A DNA stretch of 64,000 nucleotides from the NCBI GenBank assembly GCA_026182355.1, contig JAPFBL010000368.1:310001-374000 (forward strand). The letters are read 5' to 3'. Under the pieces are notes generated by a model. The model was not told the DNA's origin. It made no database searches and worked only from the letters and a program-made list of their open reading frames with translations. Each line of letters starts with the position of its first letter. Position 1 is the first letter of the stretch. Position numbers and translations under genes: made by a program. Positions 11,241 through 22,812 of the stretch are shown here, piece by piece. Source of the DNA: Hermatobates lingyangjiaoensis (taxonomy: Eukaryota; Arthropoda; Insecta; Hemiptera; Hermatobatidae).

Positions 11241-12663
11241 AGCCTGGGTAATACCACCAGCTGTAATCAAGCTGTCTATTAGAGCACGCCATACTGTAAC
11301 GTCACACAAATAACTTTCTTGGTGTGGTCGGGGGAGGGGGAGGGGGGGTGTTTAGGGCCAAAGAAACTGCCTGGGAATCTACAACACTTCTTGGTGTACA
11401 ACACGAATATACTGAAACTGTAATATGAACGATGTAACTTCATCGTCAAACTTCGATGTAAAAAACACAACCACCTCAGATATTTAGAAATCGTGTGAAG
11501 AAGCTCCTGCTTCAGTGTGTTTATTACTCCAGTCTGCTAAGCAGTCAGTATGAGTATGCTTCTAGTCATTGCTCGGAGACCTCATGTATGACATCGAGGT
11601 GTATTACCTTGAAGCCACCTATACGTGTACAATGACCTTTTAACAACATATGTCTACATAGCTTTCCTTAAGTATGTGCTGCATTGGACTCAGGTTATTT
11701 CTCAGGTTGCTTAGATCTTTGGTCGTCAAGAACTGAACCATACAATTGACCAAGTTTAACTGGTTTTTTTTTGTCAGAAAATAGTTTGGGTTTTCAGACG
11801 AGGCAAAGGTGTTGAAAACATATAGCAATGGGCGTATGTAGATTTTCTTTGCAGATGTCCTACTGATATATGCCATAATAGGGAAACTGTGTAAAAATAT
11901 TATTTATCAGTACAAGATTTAAAGAAAATACAAAAAAAAACTTGGCGGATTTTAATATTTGCCAAACAAATTCAGAAACAGAAAGCAGAGTTAATAAAAA
12001 AGAACACAAAAGAGAATAGTTGAATTGTCAGCGGAGAAGTATAGTGTGATAGGAAGGTTGCAAACAATAATAACTGCGATGTTTATTAAAGTAGAGAACT
12101 TGTCGAGTGGAGGGAGATTGCAGACAAGATATTGCGTGTGAAGCACTCGACGCTATATGCCTATACAAGCAAGTCCAAGCCTTCCAGCTAAAGGCTCGGC
12201 TAACTGTAATAAAGATAAATGTAGTGTTCCCCATTGGCTGAAATGAAGCTATCATATAAGTTGGCGAAGATATTAAGTTGTTACAATATTTCAGACAGCA
12301 AGTAGGGTTTAGCAAATAAAAGGCGTGAGTTAAAGACCATTAAATAACTGCTGTAAATAGATTGCATATATGGGATAGTCGGCAGGGTGTTTGATATTTG
12401 ATACTAGCTCTTATAAAACTGACTTAGTGCCAGGAGTGAGGACATTAATGACGAAACTTCCGCCTGATAAGCCTTCACAAACATCTACCGCTTCCTCTTT
12501 AAGCACCCTCAAGTCTGAAGCACGTCTATACTTCATCTGCTAACATTGTAATACACAAGTAATCACTTCCAACCACACAGTCATTATTCTGCAATAAAAA
12601 ATAAATAAATTTGTTTATTTATTATTCTTTCAACTGAATTAGTAATAGTACTTCATCTTTTTT
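11241..12663. other. Intron sequence, no gene recognised
   Basis: Contains a G-rich run near 11330 and a GC-richer block at about 12000-12580 with a minus-strand open frame of 95 codons (12028-12315). That frame has no recognisable domain or splice-site support. Possibly an unrecognised old repeat. Confidence 0.35.
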
Positions 12664-12786
12664 ACTTTACTATAAGTTAAGTATAGGGATCATGAAAAAA
12701 AATCTATCTTGAAATTTTGACGGACTTACTTGTTTTGAGTTCCTCAAAGTACTTTTTTTAGGCGTTTTTTTGAGGATGTGTGTGTT

Positions 12787-12836
<50 letters not shown>

Positions 12837-13756
12837 TTTGTGTTTGTTTGTTTGTTTGTTTGTGTGCATGTGCGTGAGTACGAGAGTGTGCATATAATTG
12901 TGCGTGTATTAGAAAGAGGGAGAGACAGAGAGTGAGGAGAGAGAGTAGGTGTGTATCCGAATGTTGGCTTGGACGCTACAGTTCACAAGCGTTGATATAT
13001 CAAACACTATTTATAAACAAACACTATATCAAAAAATATTTTACGCAAACATGGGCCCTGTAGTACAAAAGAACCTCATTCATTGTAAGGAGGCCATATT
13101 TTATGATACGAAGAAAGTTATTTTTCTTTTAGCCAAACTGTTTTTTAGACATATTTTTTTCTCATAAAATACTAACTCTATAGTCTTGAAAGTTTTAAAT
13201 TATAATTGCTGTGATAAAACAAATAGCTGGAAAATCCTCAGATCTTTAGAACAACTAGTAATATTTTTTTTCAATGAAATGTAAAAATTTTGACTTATGA
13301 TTGAAGGAAAATGTCTACTTTAGGACTACAAATAGAAGCTTTATTTGTAGACTCTCTGTCTAGAAAAGGTAGAAACATTGTATCACCTTATATCTCAATG
13401 CGAACCAATCACCTTCAAAAAGATGTAGATTTTGATCAAATCATACTTGAACTATAGAAGTGAGAAAGTTCTGTACTTCTCTATGCACATTTATGAAGGT
13501 AATGAATGATCCTAAAATATGAATTTGAATTTAATTACATCAATGAGATGCAAATATGATAGGTATAGAAGCAGTGTGTACGAGTCCTATGAGATTTAGG
13601 CCATTGGTTAAATAATTTTAATAACATCTCAGATTGTCAATGATTTCAAGCTTCTTTTGCTAATAAAATGATTATAGCTATATGTTTGTATAGTCACATA
13701 AAAAGAAATTAGTTTTCTGTCAAAGATAGTAAAATTGAGTGTAGGCCACTCCAGAT
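12664..13756 (+). mobile_element. Helentron-like element, diverged copy
   Basis: Begins ACTTTACTATAAG, continues with the family's 'gaaattttgacgga' block, has a large TG/TTTG microsatellite, and ends with the 'gagtgtaggccactc' hairpin and CAGAT. At ~1.1 kb it is about 0.5 kb shorter than the copies at 26403 and 28060 and clearly older. Confidence 0.65.
12776..12866. repeat. TG / TTTG microsatellite
   Basis: Simple repeat occupying the internal microsatellite position of the surrounding Helentron-like copy. Confidence 0.9.
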
Positions 13757-14443
13757 TTTTCCTATTCAACAATAATGAACATAAAACATATTAATGTTAT
13801 TGCATTGTCACATTCACCCGTTTAATGTTTTTTTTTTAATCAATATAATTCTGTGGATATACCCATGGTTCTGAATGGATCATGAAAAAGGATTATCCAC
13901 TTTTGGAGTCAAGCGACAGAAAGAACTAACTTTGTTTTTTTTAACAATATTGAATTATTTAAAAGGTCTTTTGAAATGAATAAAGATTTGTGTGTTTAAT
14001 ACTTTAACAAATTATGTCACTTCTTCTACTTTTTTCCTCTACTTCCTCTAGTTTTTAGAAGTTAAAAATTACCTAAAACGTTTTAAAGGAAAAATGTCTG
14101 GGTTAAAAAAAATTCACTACTAGATACTAGTGAGTTTTTGTTATCTCTATTATGGCGTTACTTCTATAAATTTAGTAGTTTGTTGAGTTCGTGGAATCGT
14201 TCTTGCTTGACTCACTCTTGTTTGGCCAAGTGCTATAGTCAATATCTCCAAACTAGAGTGCTGTGATTGTAGTCCTACACCCTGGTTTTGTTCTATAAAA
14301 CATCGAAAAATAAGTTATTACTTATTACTGCACCCTTGAAAGGCATACTAGTGGCTAGCAGATAATCTAAAAGCAGTAACTGTCTTTTGAAGATAATTGA
14401 TTCCGGGAAAGTAAACAAAAGATAAACTGTCAAGTCTCTACAC
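13757..14443. other. Intron sequence, nothing recognised
   Basis: AT-rich, no supported feature. Confidence 0.4.
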
Positions 14444-14721
14444 CAGGGATCTTCAACCTTTTTTTACATCGCGACCCATTTTTGATGCCAAAATTTATTC
14501 GCGACCCTTTAGTGAGAACAAAAAAAAAAATTAAACACAAATAAAAAAGGGAAAATTAAAACAAATTTGATCAATAGTAACTTTAATGAGACTGCTGTGC
14601 CGCATTAATAACAAATAAATTATGTATTTAATTTAGTCCTTTATTTCCTATTTAAAAATAAACAATTTCAAACATTTCGCGAGCCTCAAGGGGGTCGCGA
14701 CCCACCGGTTGAAGACCCTTG
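14444..14721. mobile_element. hAT-type MITE (278 bp)
   Basis: Termini CAGGGATCTTCAACC and GGTTGAAGACCCTTG are inverted repeats. Sub-terminal 'cgcgaccc' and 'gggtcgcgaccc' are also inverted. It is flanked by 8-bp duplications ctctacac / ctttacac with one mismatch. Non-coding. Confidence 0.85.
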
Positions 14722-14955
14722 CTTTACACTATCTAGAAAACACCGACTCGAAACTATTTGCTTTAATCCTTTTCCAGGATATCAATTTTTTTTCTATCTC
14801 AAGGAAGTTTGGATGCCGATTACAAAACTTGAAAAATTTAAATGCTAGTATAATGTAACAGGAACTTGTGTTTTCGCATTGAAGCGTTTGAAGTTTCTTA
14901 AAAAAATGTAACTTCTCTCAACGTTTCTTATCGAATCTATGCATATATATAATTT

Positions 14956-15152
14956 TTCGTTGGAAATACGATCTGAAACGAACAAATATAGTTCAATGTA
15001 GAAAAAGAAACATAGAGAAATCAAAAGCACGTCCGCTTAGTTTCCCTCTCTTATCTGTCCTGAAGACGGTTCAAACCGAAAATTACAGACTGTAAGTGTG
15101 TTCTTTTGACTATATTTGTCCGTTTTCGATCGTATATCCAACGAAAAAGTAT
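14956..15152. mobile_element. PLE-type snap-back element, family 4
   Basis: Left arm from 'tttttcgttgga' matches that at 42250. The right arm carries CTGAAGA from 15060, an extra C, a GGTT/AACC stem, and GAAA at 15078-15081, and ends at a (TA)n run. Confidence 0.55.
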
Positions 15153-15172
15153 ATATATATATATATATTAAC

Positions 15173-15335
15173 GTCCAAACCACAATAAGAAATGAAAAAA
15201 AAAAGACTAAGATCTTTCGACAAGCGGCCTTCGTCAGAGTCAAAACTTGACCCTAACGAAGACTGCTTGTTACGGTTGAAAGATATTAGACTTATCTCAT
15301 TTATTATTGTGGTTTAGACGTTGATTTTTATTTCA
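15173..15335. mobile_element. PLE-type snap-back element, family 5
   Basis: Arms beginning 'aacgtccaaaccacaataag' and ending with its complement. The arms hold the 'gactaagatcttt' block and a degenerate CTAACGA...GTTGAAA module. It abuts the (TA)n run at 15151-15170. Confidence 0.6.
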
Positions 15336-15647
15336 CATGTTTATTGATATATCTATATAAATGACTCATGGTAGGTACTTATTTTTTTTTTTAACAGCAA
15401 ATAGAAGAGCACAAAGCATTGTAATACAAGTAGAAATAAAAATGGTAATTTAAAACAAAAAGGGTATTCATAAGCAGATTAAAAGTAATTCAGATTTATT
15501 TGAGTAATGTTGCAATTAGAAAGAAAGTCATTCGTTATTCTACTATTAACGATGACATCGTTTTAACTCGTTAATCTTTCTCCGCTAATCCTTTCAGATC
15601 GACCTCCGTTCACTAAGCTTTCAGTTTTACTAATTTTAAAACATACT

Positions 15648-15712
15648 CGTTAATTTATATTTCACAATAAAAAATTGCTCTCTTCATAACATTTAATGTA
15701 ACTGTCTTCATA
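15648..15712. repeat. Dispersed repeat copy A
   Basis: A ~65 bp segment ('ttatatttcacaataaaaaa' and following) is repeated with few changes at 17131-17192. Both copies run directly into (TA)n, so it is probably the end of another TA-targeting element. 15336-15647 holds nothing recognised. Confidence 0.55.
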
Positions 15713-15723
15713 TATATATATAT

Positions 15724-15937
15724 CAGTTCACAAACGAAGAAAAGGAACACACAGAGAAAGAGACACACTTACAAACTCAAATTTTCGGATGATCCGTCTT
15801 CAGGGTTTCCTGACGTTGTGTTTCCGGTGTGCTTGGTCGCCCATTCTCTCTTTTCTCCTGAAGACGGATCATCCGAAAATTTGAGTTTGTAAGTGTGTCT
15901 CTTTCTCTGTGTCTTGCTTTTCTTCGTTTTGAACTGA
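15724..15937. mobile_element. PLE-type snap-back element, family 3
   Basis: Arms 15724-15795 and 15858-15937 are nearly perfect complements around a ~60 bp loop. The right arm has CTGAAGA from 15858, an extra C, a GGA/TCC stem and GAAA at 15875-15878. The same family occurs at 22262-22525. Confidence 0.65.
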
Positions 15938-16110
15938 TTTGCGTCCAGTTTGGATCGTTTTTTCGAATTTAAGGGCATATATATATATATATTTATATTA
16001 TATATATATTATATATATATATATATTATATATATTTTAATGAAGTTTAATCCACAATGGGAAAAGAAAAACAATAGCAATAAATGCTCTGAGACCTTTC
16101 AATGTATGTC

Positions 16111-16205
16111 ATCAGAGAGCAAACAAAGTAAAAACTGAGAAGCTAACATCAAATTTATATGACTTTTATATTACCTTCTCAGTTTTTACTTTGTTTGCCC
16201 TCTCA
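16111..16205. repeat. Short inverted repeat
   Basis: About 28-bp arms ('caaacaaagtaaaaactgag' and complement) with a 30-bp spacer, between (TA)n runs. Probably another terminal-repeat remnant. Confidence 0.6.
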
Positions 16206-16339
16206 AAAAGCTTGCTTGCTCAAATTAAAAAAACTTGCTGCAAACTTATACCAATATATATATATATATAATATATATAATTGGTATACTTTGGGAGCAG
16301 ACCTTCTTTTAAAACATACCTCATTAAAGATCTTGCCAA

Positions 16340-16928
16340 CATTAAGTTTAGTAATTTTCCCTACATACCTTTCAAGGTTTCGAATGCTACCTTTCCATCT
16401 CTGTGGTATCATATAAATTAACTCACCGATTTTTTTATCTTTAATTGTATTTTTCATATTACATGTCCGACGTTTCGGTCTACGTTGACCATTCTCAAGG
16501 ATTCTATATACAAGGTTTTTTTAACAATTCTAATAAATACTTATTTACAATGACAATTACATCACTTCTATCAAACATAACTAATAATAAAATATACTTT
16601 TAAAAAATACTACCTTAATATGTAGGGAATTTTGTAGCAAACCTGTTACTCATGTTTATTAAGGTAGTGTTTTTTAAAAGTATATTTTATTATTAGTTAT
16701 GTTTGATAGAAGTGATGTAATTGTCATTGTAAATAAGTATTTATTAGAATTGTTAAAAAAACCTTGTATATAGAATCCTTGAGAATGGTCAACGTAGACC
16801 GAAACGTCGGACATGTAATATGAAAAATACAATTAAAGATAAAAAAACGGTGAGTAATTTATATGATACCACAGAGATAGAAAGGTAGCATTCGAAACCT
16901 TGAAAAGGTATGTGAAGGATTTAAACTT
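16340..16928. mobile_element. PLE-type snap-back element, family 6, with N-terminal coding
   Basis: Long inverted repeat with arms of about 270-280 bp (16340-16622 and 16660-16928). On the minus strand the left arm and its flank encode a peptide ending IFNEVCFKRRSAPKV just before (TA)n. This aligns with the FN-x-x-C-x4-LLP segment of other PLE pieces here. Each arm holds TTGAGAA, an extra T, a GGTC/GACC stem and GAAACGTCGG. This family therefore links the hammerhead-like module to PLE coding sequence. Confidence 0.65.
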
Positions 16929-17130
16929 AAACTAACAGATGTTAATGACTTTTATGATGTATATATATTAATGTTTAATATATATATATATATATATAAA
17001 ACTAGAATTTAAAAAGAACACATAGAAAAGAAATCACTGAACTCACTACTATACGAGTATTTTGATGTCCTCGTCGTCAGGATTATATGTGAATATCTCC
17101 AAAGGCTGATAATGACTTTTACTCTTTAAT

Positions 17131-17192
17131 TTATATTTCACAATAAAAAATTGCTCTCTTCCTAACGTTTAATGTAAATGGCTTCGTGTATA
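17131..17192. repeat. Dispersed repeat copy B
   Basis: Second copy of the segment at 15648-15712, again ending at (TA)n. 16990-17100 just before it is a single arm of a family-1-like element ('cctcgtcgtcagg'). Confidence 0.55.
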
Positions 17193-17201
17193 TATATATA
17201 T

Positions 17202-17362
17202 AGAAGCAAACTACAATATGAATAAGGAAAAAAGACTAAGATCATACAACCGTAACAAGCGGTCTTCGTCAGAGTAAAAACACAAATGACTAACGAAGAC
17301 TGTTTGTTACAGTTGAATGATCTTAGTCTTTTTTTCTCATTTTATATTTTGGTTTAATGATA
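17202..17362. mobile_element. PLE-type snap-back element, family 5 (degenerate)
   Basis: Arms share 'aaaaagactaagatcat' and the 'ccgtaacaagcggtcttcg' block with the element at 41368. Flanked by TA-rich runs. Confidence 0.6.
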
Positions 17363-17369
17363 TATATGT

Positions 17370-17951
17370 ATAAAATTAGAAAAAAAAAATAGAGATGAAT
17401 TAAAGACAAAGAACTGACATAACTCACATCAATCTATTGACATCCGTCGTCAGCAAGAGAAAAGAAGAATGTCTAAGACTAAGTGCTGGTTCACAAAACA
17501 GTTAGTCCATCAAATATATCAGTGTGTTATCACTAAGTGAGAAGAAGAATGAGGAAATAGAATGTAATAAAGGAACAGAGACGATATATGAAAACAAAAT
17601 AAAGTTAAGTGTAAAGTAAAAAAAAAGAATAATATAAATAAAATGCATTCTCAACAAGGGTATTACCTTCAGACTAGTGCAGCCAATAAATAAAAACTGA
17701 ATCTTATAGGAATCGAGACTGTTTTTGTTTTGTTTATTTCCTGGCTGAAGGCTTATATCGTAGTAGACCTCATGGTTTATCCCTAAATACCACACATCTC
17801 TCAATAAACTCAAATCCTCTCACTAACAGGACCACGAGCTTTTCTACCTCGCATGAAAAAAAACTTTTATCCTGTTTATTATTTGAAATGGTTCATGTCC
17901 TTCCTTCTTCAAATCATTTATATATTCTAATGTAGTGCAATCAGTTATTAT
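17370..17951. other. No gene; arm fragment then unrecognised sequence
   Basis: 17370-17475 is one arm of a family-1-like element ('ctgacataactcacatcaat...cgtcgtcag'). The minus-strand open frame at 17502-17813 has no recognisable domain. Confidence 0.35.
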
Positions 17952-18357
17952 GTGGTATTTACTCATTGTAGGGTAAAAATCTAATGAAATGGTCTCCATT
18001 ATAACGTTATATGTTATATTTCGTTGAAAATGTAAAGGCTCAGCCTAACTTTTAAGAGAAAAAAAAAAAAATATGTACCTGCCTTCGAATAAGAAACAGA
18101 TGTACCCTATACCCCCACCCATGTCCATTCCATTACCAGTCAGTCTTATTCAGAGGCACTCATCCTTAGGTTCGTACTTTCTGCATATTTTATTTTATAT
18201 TAATTTTGTACTTATTTACTTTGTACTATAGATAACTCTCTGGTGTCATTGTATTTTTTAGTTAATGCCTGAGGAAGAACACTACGTGTTCGAAACGCGT
18301 TGTTTATATCATTAAAATTTTTATATGTTTTGAGATCATTTCATTAGTTTTTACCCT

Positions 18358-18362
<5 letters not shown>
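17952..18362. mobile_element. PLE-type snap-back element, family 2
   Basis: Left end 'tactcattgtagggtaaaa' and right end 'ttttaccctaca' are complementary. The right half has CTGAGGA, an extra A, a GAACAC/GTGTTC stem, and GAAACGCGTTG. It runs into a ~50 bp (TA)n. Confidence 0.6.

Positions 18363-18413
<51 letters not shown>
18362..18413. repeat. (TA)n microsatellite
   Basis: About 26 TA units at the right end of the family-2 element. Confidence 0.95.
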
Positions 18414-18418
<5 letters not shown>

Positions 18419-18794
18419 AATATATCAATTTGACTGCATCAAAAGGAAACCTATTAAAAGAGGGAGATGTTACACTTCTCTATTTATTATGCAAACCATA
18501 AGATATCTACATATCACATTATAGGACGTAAAATCTACAATCATAGATACAGCAGCTTAACAATTCTTCAATACAACACTTTCTTTTTCCCTTACTTAAT
18601 AACGGTTCAACTAATGATCGTTGTTCTTATAATGATTTTAATACATTTATTTCTCCTTCTACCAGTTGACCTGTTTTCAATTATTTCTCAATATTTATAA
18701 GCCATAAGGATTATTTTAAGTTTTGTTCATCGTATGGAAAGATTTTCTGCTATTCTTGACTCTTGCTCGTAGTCAGTTATCCCATTGTTAAGAC

Positions 18795-19279
18795 CAGAGG
18801 TGCTCAATACGTCGATCGCCAAGCTATCATTGGTAGATCTTTTTATACAAAAAAAAAAATACACCAGCCTATGATTCATCCAGTCACTGATTAATATATA
18901 GCTTGGCCAGTCAAATGAATTGTGATTTCTTTTGATACTTAGACAAAAAATTTTTGTCTGCAACGACAAATTGACTCTAAGTTCAATAAAACTAATTAGT
19001 TAGTCATTTAGTTGCCTCATACTCTTTACTTTTAATTTTTTCTCTTATAATTAAAGAAAAGAATCAAAATGAGTTTGGAGACTGGATGGGGTAAAAAGAA
19101 AAAACGTAGCACTTTCATATGATATGGGAAGCGAAGGTTTCTACTTGATGAAATATTAAATACATCCTAATCAGTTGGAATAATCCTCAATATATTTCTA
19201 AGTAAATGCATTAAGTAGACCATTGTGACTTTATCATTTCATAAGTAACTCGCATACAGAAGATGTGTTAGCACCTCTG
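18795..19279. mobile_element. hAT-type MITE (485 bp)
   Basis: Termini CAGAGGTGCTCAA and TTAGCACCTCTG form the inverted repeat. Perfect 8-bp duplications gttaagac flank it (18787-18794 and 19280-19287). Non-coding. Confidence 0.88.
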
Positions 19280-21642
19280 GTTAAGACACTTTCCGTCCTC
19301 TAACCCCAATTCATCATGGGGTTATGAGCACTTGATCACCATCAATTATCTTAAAGGTTACTTCTTTTGATATCTCTATCAAAAACTGCCATCATTTGAA
19401 TGATAAGACACTACTTTGATGTCAAAGCTTCTCTGCCAGAGCTTTTGACTTGATTTTTCGTTTTACTATAGGACATTGTTCGTTAATTCAATGTTCTTTG
19501 CTTTTGTTGCTGTTATTAACTCAAACTCGGGGTTCTTCTATGAGTTCTTTTGCTAGTTTATTTGCAGCTAGATTTGAGGAAGTTACTCTTATGAGGTCAT
19601 ACTTTTTTATAGTATACCATACTATATAGTATAGTAACGGCAAGTGGCTGGCCCATTGGGGTCACCTTGCAAATGTCACTCAGTCATCCCTAGCATTTTA
19701 TAAAAGCCGTTAGATGTGATCTTCATGTTGGCTAACGCCCATACCATGTTGAATACACCGGTTCCGTAAGATCTACATACGCATAAGAAATGTTAATGTT
19801 TTTGTTTGTATTTTGTTTTCTTTTTCATGAAAGTTTAAATAACGGGAGTCATAAGTTTATTTTTTAATTTGTGGTATAATACTAAGTGTTAGAAGTTAAA
19901 ATATCAAGAAATATGCTTCTTATTAAATTTTATTTAGAATATTTTTTTTTTTAGTAAGACTTTTTGCTTTGCTTTTATTAATGTTATTAAGTTTTTATTT
20001 TTTGTGATGTAGGGTCGTGGAAGCTCGCCTCCGCGTGGTCCACCTCGGGCGTACTCTTATATCGGAGATTTTAGTTTGCCTCTATCCTAGGCTAGAGCTT
20101 GTGGCTCCCGAGATGCGGCAAAAGAGCTTTCACGTAAAAAAGACATCACTCTGTTTTGTTGTTATAATCCGCGATATGGCTGAACAAGCTGGTAGCGCGA
20201 TATAATACCAAAACTGGTATTTTTCAAGAAATATTCTATAATTCGGTATAAACGTAAAGTCAACTCAAGTTTCCTTTAACCATTAAAAGAAAAATAAATA
20301 GAAATGTATCAATAAAGGAAAGATATTACGTAGCCATCAGCTTCTTTAATTGTTACATTAAAAATAACTTTTTTTATTAAACAATTTTATAAAATTGTCA
20401 GAAACAACTGTTTTTTTTTTTTCATTTTAAAATAAGTATTACTTTTAATTTTATTCTAAAATAAAAAAAAAGTTGATTTTTTTTCAGATTAACATTTCTT
20501 TCTGATGTACAAATTGTCAAACAGGATTAAACCCCTTTTGAATAAGATAAAATTAGTTTATTTTTATCTCGAGTTAAAAAATTAGTTCTGTTTCAACAAA
20601 TTGCTCAAATTAAATGAAGCAATTGCAAGTTGGGAGGGTTGACACTCGTTGTGAAGTTATTACAGTGAATGGAGTTTGCTAAATTAATGATTCCCCCCAC
20701 CCTTTAATATCTCGACCAATTGGAACTCTTTCTAGAATGTTCTGGAAGTAATAAAAAGAAAAGCTGGACCCTTCGCTGGAATGTCCACTCCCCACTCCAC
20801 TGTTACTTCTTTAAATAAACCATTTTAAATGTCATTAGGCTAATTATATTAATTATAACAGAATAACTTCATTATTAACATCTAGGAAGACTGAAATCTA
20901 TTAATATATTTAAAATATTTGAGACTGTAGATAGATCAAATGAACATAAATTTGCAATTTTAATAAGAAAATGTGATTTCTTATTGGTTTTTTCGTTTAT
21001 TTATTATTTCGTATTGGCTCTTCTTGAATTGTTGAAATAAAAAGATAATTACAGTAATTATAATTAATTACAAGTATATTATTAAAATTACGTAATAATT
21101 GAATGTTGGTAAACAAATATTTGGGATGTTGTTATAATAGGATCGATATCTATATTTATTTGGTTTTAATATTTATTTTAATTTCTTTCCTAATTAATCT
21201 GGACCGTCCGAGTAGATTGTTTTTAAAGCAATTAAAAGTTACACTTTGTAAATTCGTTTGTTTTCTCTCCAGGTTGACCTTTAAACTTTCAAAGTGTAAT
21301 TGACATATGAATCACCTGGCTAGGAAGTTTTTACTAACCCATGTAATTATTGTTTTATTTATTTTATTACCATTAACATACCATGAAAAGATTAACTGTT
21401 TTCATTTTATGATTTTTATTATCCAAACATGGAATTTTAAAAATTACTATGAATTGATTTCATGACGAAGATGACAAACCGGTTGAAAGACGTCCATGGC
21501 AATCTTAAACTTGTAGGATCTCAGATACTCATGACTATGTAACGCAAAACTACGATTGTATGTTATTTAGTCTGGGCTAAATAATATCCTAAAAGTATAG
21601 CAGATATCTATGTATATATTGATGTATATCATATATATGTTG
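19280..21642. other. Intron sequence, no gene recognised
   Basis: Mostly AT-rich. A GC-rich stretch at 20012-20200 has an open frame, but its first ~43 bp is an inverted match to 53552-53591, so it is repeat-derived rather than an exon. 21460-21500 carries 'acgaagatgac...ccggttgaaag', a weak arm-like module. Confidence 0.4.
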
Positions 21643-22035
21643 ATGTAGTATCAACCGTAAAAATAGAAACAAAACTAAAGTTTATCATGACTCGATTAGT
21701 TTTTCAGGTTCAAATTAAACTCACATTGCCAACGTTTCAGTTTTTATTTAAAATCTTTTTCATAGGCAGAAGTATAAAATTTTGAATACCATCCTTTCTT
21801 TTTTCATTTAAACAGTTAAGTCAACTTTAGTTTTAATATTTTATGGTTTTAAGTAGTTGTTAAAATTCACAGATTATTTGTCTTGTAAAAAATCTTTAAT
21901 TTAATACTTAGTTTTTCTGCTTCACAATTTTTTACTTCTGCCTATGAAAAAGGTTTTAAATAAAAAACGAAACGTTGGAAATGAGAGTTTCATTTGAACC
22001 TAAAGAACTCACCGAGTCCTAATAAACTTTAATTT

Positions 22036-22040
<5 letters not shown>
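21643..22040. mobile_element. PLE-type snap-back element, family 8
   Basis: Left arm on the minus strand and right arm on the plus strand both hold 'gcctatgaaaaaggtttta' and 'cgaaacgttgg', as in the pLTR of the coding PLE at 59069-64000. The spacer of ~170 bp is non-coding. It ends at a 45-bp (TA)n. Confidence 0.7.
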
Positions 22041-22087
<47 letters not shown>

Positions 22088-22120
22088 ATTAAAAGAAACG
22101 GTCCAGCGGACTTTTTTACA

Positions 22121-22235
22121 ATAAAATAAAAAACGAAGGAAACACACAGAAAGACACAGACATAACTCACATCGAAATATCGATGTGAGTTATGTCTGTG
22201 TCTTTCTGTGTGTTTCCTTCGTTTTTTATTTTATT
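22121..22235. mobile_element. Near-perfect palindrome, family 1-like
   Basis: Arms of about 55 bp with a loop of only 4 nt ('aata' at 22176-22179). It is preceded by the 'cggtcc...ggac' end motif and bounded by (TA)n on both sides. The whole unit is one terminal segment fused to its own complement. Confidence 0.75.
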
Positions 22236-22261
22236 ATATATATATATATATATATATACAC

Positions 22262-22525
22262 GAGTTCAAAATTCAAGAAGAGTAACACACAGAGTAAAGA
22301 AACACACTTACAGACTCAAATTTTCGGGTCTCAGAATTTTTGGAAAGTAACTTAGTAAGTAAGTTTGGGTAACTTACGTTGCGTCTACAACGTGCTTAGT
22401 CTCCCTTTCTCTTTTCTCCTGAAGACGGATTACCCGAAAATTTGAGTCTGTAAGTGTGTTTCCTTACTCTGTGTGTTACTCTTCTTGAATTTTGAACTGG
22501 TATTGTGTCCAGTTTGGATCGTGTT
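22262..22525. mobile_element. PLE-type snap-back element, family 3
   Basis: Arms of about 70-90 bp complementary over 'gagttcaaaattcaagaag' and 'cttcttgaattttgaact'. The right arm has CTGAAGA, an extra C, a GGATTACCC region, GAAA, followed by 'ttgagtctgtaagtgtg'. Confidence 0.65.
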
Positions 22526-22559
22526 TCGTTTAATTAAGTGATATATACATATATGTATA

Positions 22560-22700
22560 TTAATAAAAGTATCGACCGTGGAATAAAACAAAACTAAAGT
22601 TTATCGGGACTCGGTCAGTTCTTCCGGTTCAAATTAAACTCTCTTGCCAATGTTTGGGTTTTTATTTAAAACCTTTTTCATAGGCAGAAGTATAAATATA
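22560..22700 (-). mobile_element. PLE pLTR fragment, family 8
   Basis: Minus-strand match to the pLTR: 'aaacctttttcataggcag' and a diverged 'tcttgccaatgtttggg'. The sequence to the right is unrelated up to the G/C run. Confidence 0.6.
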
Positions 22701-22783
22701 TAAGCAGGTAGTTTGAGTTCATTCTCTATTGCTGGGTCACATTTTATGACCCTGACCATACATCTGCTAACGGCCATTCCCTT

Positions 22784-22812
22784 GGGGGGGGGCCCCCCCC
22801 CCCCCCCCCCCT
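22784..22812. repeat. G9-C20 homopolymer junction
   Basis: Nine G followed directly by twenty C. It could form a 9-bp GC hairpin, but may also be a sequencing or assembly artefact. Confidence 0.8.

Noticed and set aside
12028..12315. 95-codon minus-strand open frame as a gene
   Set aside because: No recognisable domain, no splice borders, and no similarity to anything else in the window.
20017..20205. GC-rich open frame with a good-looking acceptor upstream, as a cyclase or nested exon
   Set aside because: Its first part is an inverted copy of sequence at 53552-53591 in another repeat, so it is mobile-element DNA; no domain was recognised.
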